From: an uncultured Oscillochloris sp.
GTDB taxonomy: Bacteria > Chloroflexota > Chloroflexia > Chloroflexales > Chloroflexaceae
Direction: 5' to 3'
Length of the DNA: 7,599 nt
Assembly (NCBI GenBank): GCA_903877345.1
Contig: CAIRDL010000011.1
Location: 1 to 7,599 of the forward strand
Every line of letters starts with the position of its first letter. Within the stretch, counting starts at the first letter, position 1. Below are positions 5,488-7,599 of this stretch, one piece after another. The notes under the pieces were generated by a model that was not told where the DNA came from, searched no databases, and saw only the letters and a program-made list of their open reading frames with translations. Made by a program: the position numbers and the translations under genes.

Positions 5488-6156
5488 ATGAGCGGGATGT
5501 CGCGGTATGGTCAGGCTCCACGGCTGACTGGGCTGGTGAGCGGTGTGCAGCCACAGGAGTACGTTATTGAGCGGGAGGCGTGTACGCTGGGACGGGGCGC
5601 GGACTGCGACGTGATCATTGGGGGCGGGCTGATTTCGCGGTTGCACGCGACGATCTCGCGCCAGGGGCCGCGCTATCTGATCACAGATGCGGGCAGCCGG
5701 AATGGCACTTTCGTCAATGGCTGCCGGATCAGCGCACCGCACCTGCTTGATGATGACGATCTGATCGGCCTTGGATCGCCAGAGGCGAAAGTGCGTTTTG
5801 TCGATCCTGACCCGACCGACTTGGCAGCGGCCCCCGATACCTCTGCACAGACAGCCGAGCGCCTGCACTACGACCCGCATGCAATGATCTTCATCCTGGA
5901 TGGTAAGGCTCTGGATCTGACCCTGATGCAGACGAGGCTCCTGCTGCACTTGTACCGCAACGCTGGCGCGGTCTGCGACCGTGAGGACTGCGCCGAGGCG
6001 ATTTGGGGGCGTGATTATGATCCGGGAATGGATGCGGGGGCGCTCGACCAAGCCCTCAATAGCCTGCGCCGTGCCCTTGGCCGTGTGGCCCCTGGGGCCA
6101 GTTTGATCCAGACGCGGCGCGGGTTGGGCTATGTGCTGCATCTCAATGGGATCTGA
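5488..6156 (+). CDS. FHA-domain / OmpR-type winged-helix transcriptional regulator
   Basis: This encodes 222 residues in two domains. The N-terminal forkhead-associated domain (about 25-105) shows the phosphothreonine-binding signature: LGRGADCDV (34-42) with Gly35-Arg36, then SRLH (50-53), then GSRNGTFVNG (69-78). The C-terminal part (about 127-220) is a winged helix of the OmpR/PhoB type: 'LDLTLMQTRLLLHLYRNAG' leads into the HTH, ALDQALNSLRRALG (185-198) is the likely recognition helix, and TRRGLGYVLH (209-218) is the wing. There is no receiver domain, so activity should answer to Ser/Thr phosphorylation, of a partner or of itself, and not to a histidine kinase. It should act as a cytoplasmic DNA-binding protein. 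AGGAG lies eight bases before the ATG; an ATG three codons later is a weaker choice. It is divergent from the 76-aa/propeller operon, which may be its target. Domain calls are firm, target and kinase inferred. Confidence 0.9.
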   Translation: MSGMSRYGQAPRLTGLVSGVQPQEYVIEREACTLGRGADCDVIIGGGLISRLHATISRQGPRYLITDAGSRNGTFVNGCRISAPHLLDDDDLIGLGSPEAKVRFVDPDPTDLAAAPDTSAQTAERLHYDPHAMIFILDGKALDLTLMQTRLLLHLYRNAGAVCDREDCAEAIWGRDYDPGMDAGALDQALNSLRRALGRVAPGASLIQTRRGLGYVLHLNGI

Positions 6157-6374
6157 GGGCTGCTGTCCTCAAAACGCATAGGCTTGGTTGCGGCTGTCCG
6201 TTTCGGAGGAAGTTTCTTCCGGTGCCACTGGCCGCCGGGCCATCTGGTACTCAGCATGACAAGACGCCTCACCGCGTTCCTTCTGCGGTGTTGCGTCTTT
6301 ACCGTCTGCCTGCCACCTTCACTGTCTGGAGTGGCGGCAACGGTTAAGCTGGAATACCCTTTAGGAGCCACTCA
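6157..6374 (+). other. Spacer/leader ahead of the response regulator, with a hairpin at 6222-6250
   Basis: These 218 bases contain no credible gene. GTGCCA (6222-6227) pairs with TGGTAC (6245-6250, one G-T). Across a small internal loop TGGCC (6229-6233) pairs with GGCCA (6238-6242) around GCCG, giving 11 pairs. A smaller hairpin GGAAG TTT CTTCC is at 6208-6220. Neither is followed by a T-run, so they may be a weak terminator for the FHA gene or leader structure for the next one. No clear -35/-10 was found. An open frame starting with TTG at 6184 overlaps the response regulator and looks spurious. Confidence 0.4.
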
Positions 6375-7067
6375 ATGGCACAGACGATTTTAGTAGTGGA
6401 TGATGATCACGCAATTGCGCGCCTAGTGCGGGCCTATCTGGAACAGGCGGGCTTTCGGGCCGTCTGCGCCCACGACGGGGCCACCGCACTCCGCACGCTA
6501 CGCACCGAACGCCCCGATCTGTTGGTGCTGGATCTGATGTTGCCCGACCGCGACGGCCTTGAGATTGCCCGTGCGCTGCGCGCTGACCCTACCACCGCCG
6601 CATTGCCCATCATTATGCTTACGGCCCGCGTAGACGACACCGACCGCATCGTTGGCCTCGAACTGGGGGCCGACGATTACATCACCAAGCCCTTCAATCC
6701 CCGCGAGGTGGTCGCCCGCGTTCGCGCCGTTCTTCGCCGTACGAGCGGCCCGGTCACGCCGCCACAGCGGTTGCAGCACGGCGATTTGCTGCTTGACCTC
6801 GACGCCCATCGGGTTACGGTGGCTGGTAGCGAGCTTGAGTTGACGCCCACAGAATTTGACCTGTTGGCCCTGCTGATGCGAAATCCTGGGCACGCCTTTA
6901 CCCGTACCGAACTGACCGAACAGGGGCTTGGCTACGCCTACGCGGGCCTTGAACGCACCGTAGACAGTCATATCAAGAACTTGCGGAAGAAGATCGAGCG
7001 CGATCCCAATGCGCCACCATTGCTTGAAACCGTCTACGGCGTTGGCTATCGCCTACGAACATTATGA
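6375..7067 (+). CDS. Two-component response regulator, OmpR/PhoB family
   Basis: This encodes 230 residues, the normal length for the family. The receiver domain (about 1-120) has the acidic pocket D9/D10/D11 after ILVV, the phospho-acceptor Asp53 in LVLDLMLPDRDG, the switch Thr83 in IIMLTA, and the conserved Lys105 in YITKPF, so it should be phosphorylatable. The linker carries TSGPVTPP. The effector (about 133-230) is an OmpR winged helix with LTPTEFDLLALLMRNPG (156-172), VDSHIKNLRKKIE (196-208, recognition helix) and ETVYGVGYRLR (218-228, wing). AGGAG sits seven bases before the ATG. Its last codons overlap the start of the downstream kinase (ATGA), so the two are almost certainly translationally coupled and cognate. 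It should bind direct repeats upstream of its target genes in the cytoplasm. Subfamily (PhoB, BaeR or CopR-like) cannot be fixed from sequence reading alone. Confidence 0.95.
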   Translation: MAQTILVVDDDHAIARLVRAYLEQAGFRAVCAHDGATALRTLRTERPDLLVLDLMLPDRDGLEIARALRADPTTAALPIIMLTARVDDTDRIVGLELGADDYITKPFNPREVVARVRAVLRRTSGPVTPPQRLQHGDLLLDLDAHRVTVAGSELELTPTEFDLLALLMRNPGHAFTRTELTEQGLGYAYAGLERTVDSHIKNLRKKIERDPNAPPLLETVYGVGYRLRTL

Positions 7068-7599
7068 ACCGACTCTGGCTGCAACTAACCCTTGGCTTCG
7101 CCCTCGTGACCCTTGTTAGCACGCTGACCGTGGCCCTGTTGGCGAATGGGCAGGCCGATACAACCTTTCGCGGCTACTTGGTTCAGAGTCAGGTGCTGGA
7201 GAGTGGCGTGGTGGAACGCCTCGCTACCCTCTACGCCGACCAAGGTTCTTGGGCCGGTGCCGAGGCGCTGCTCACTATGCCGCGTGGCGCTGGCGGCATG
7301 GGGATGGGACACGGTCAAGGGATGGGGATGGGCGCACTGCGGAGCAGTCTGGCGTTGGCTGATGCCGATGGGCGCATTGTGGCTGACCCGACGGGGCTGG
7401 TCGCGCATCCAACCCTAAGTGCGAGCGAGCAAGCCGAGGCGCTGCCCATCCTTGTCGCGGGGCGCACGGTCGGCTATCTGTTGGTGCGTTCAACTGGCGG
7501 CACGACCCTGCCGGTGGCGGCGCAACATTTCCTCGACACGTTCAACGGCACCCTCTGGACGGCAGGGTTGCTGGCGGGGGTGCTGAGTTTGGGGCTGGG
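7064..7599 (+). CDS. Membrane sensor histidine kinase, N-terminal part (runs off the right edge)
   Basis: The ATG at 7064-7066 overlaps the response regulator's TGA (7065-7067), and the frame is open to the last base, giving 178 codons. Residues 1-6 are followed by a membrane segment (about 7-28, LQLTLGFALVTLVSTLTVALLA). An extracytoplasmic domain of about 135 residues follows (about 29-163), then the start of a second membrane segment (about 164 onward, LWTAGLLAGVLSLGLG). HAMP, phospho-acceptor His box and ATPase domains are beyond the window, so calling it a kinase rests on the coupling to an OmpR regulator and this topology. The sensor has a striking segment at 72-89 with Met at 72, 79, 81, 87 and 89, His83 and many glycines, resembling metal-binding loops of periplasmic copper/silver proteins. 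A later stretch, ALADADGRIVADP (97-109), looks like the strand-turn-strand of a PAS/Cache-like fold. Ligand is inferred only. Confidence 0.85.
   Translation, partial: MNRLWLQLTLGFALVTLVSTLTVALLANGQADTTFRGYLVQSQVLESGVVERLATLYADQGSWAGAEALLTMPRGAGGMGMGHGQGMGMGALRSSLALADADGRIVADPTGLVAHPTLSASEQAEALPILVAGRTVGYLLVRSTGGTTLPVAAQHFLDTFNGTLWTAGLLAGVLSLGL

Noticed and set aside
6184..6393. Small plus-strand frame with a hydrophobic stretch between the FHA and response-regulator genes
   Set aside because: It starts with TTG without a clear ribosome site and runs 19 bases into the response-regulator gene; no similarity is recognised.

Overview
The window looks like a chromosomal piece of a GC-rich member of the Chloroflexota, probably the Chloroflexales. 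This rests on family resemblance recalled from knowledge, with no search behind it: an RsbR-type STAS tail, a WD40-like (PD40) propeller fused to the 'FPETG...YFER.R.ELHPENK.PY.VLLG' repeat common in Chloroflexi, an FHA-winged-helix regulator, and an OmpR response regulator overlapping a histidine kinase whose sensor loop is Met/Gly/His-rich. I see no mobile element, CRISPR array, tRNA or rRNA.

Layout. Bases 1-154 hold the 3' end of a STAS-domain regulator (+). A spacer with an extended -10 promoter (192-200) leads into a GC-rich leader that can fold over the ribosome binding site of typA/bipA (308-2140, +). Past a perfect 12-bp inverted repeat and a structured leader lies a primary-like (group 2) sigma-70 factor (2415-3359, +), closed by a strong terminator hairpin (3390-3423). 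The opposing strand carries a probable two-gene operon, transcribed right to left: a 76-residue beta-rich unknown (5376-5146), then an exported PD40 propeller protein (5109-3547). A 111-bp divergent intergenic region separates it from an FHA-winged-helix regulator (5488-6156, +). After a 218-base spacer come an OmpR-family response regulator (6375-7067, +) and, overlapping it by ATGA, a membrane histidine kinase that runs off the right edge (7064-7599, +).

Theme. Most of the window is regulation: anti-sigma-antagonist signalling (STAS), translation/ribosome-assembly stress (BipA), alternative promoter recognition (sigma factor), phosphothreonine sensing coupled to DNA binding (FHA-wHTH) and phosphorelay (RR/HK). 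The exported propeller and its small partner are the only genes that look structural or envelope-related. The best candidates for something undescribed are the foldable typA leader, the FHA-wHTH regulator divergent from the small beta-protein/propeller operon, the hexanucleotide repeat inside the propeller's signal peptide, and the Met/His-rich kinase sensor.
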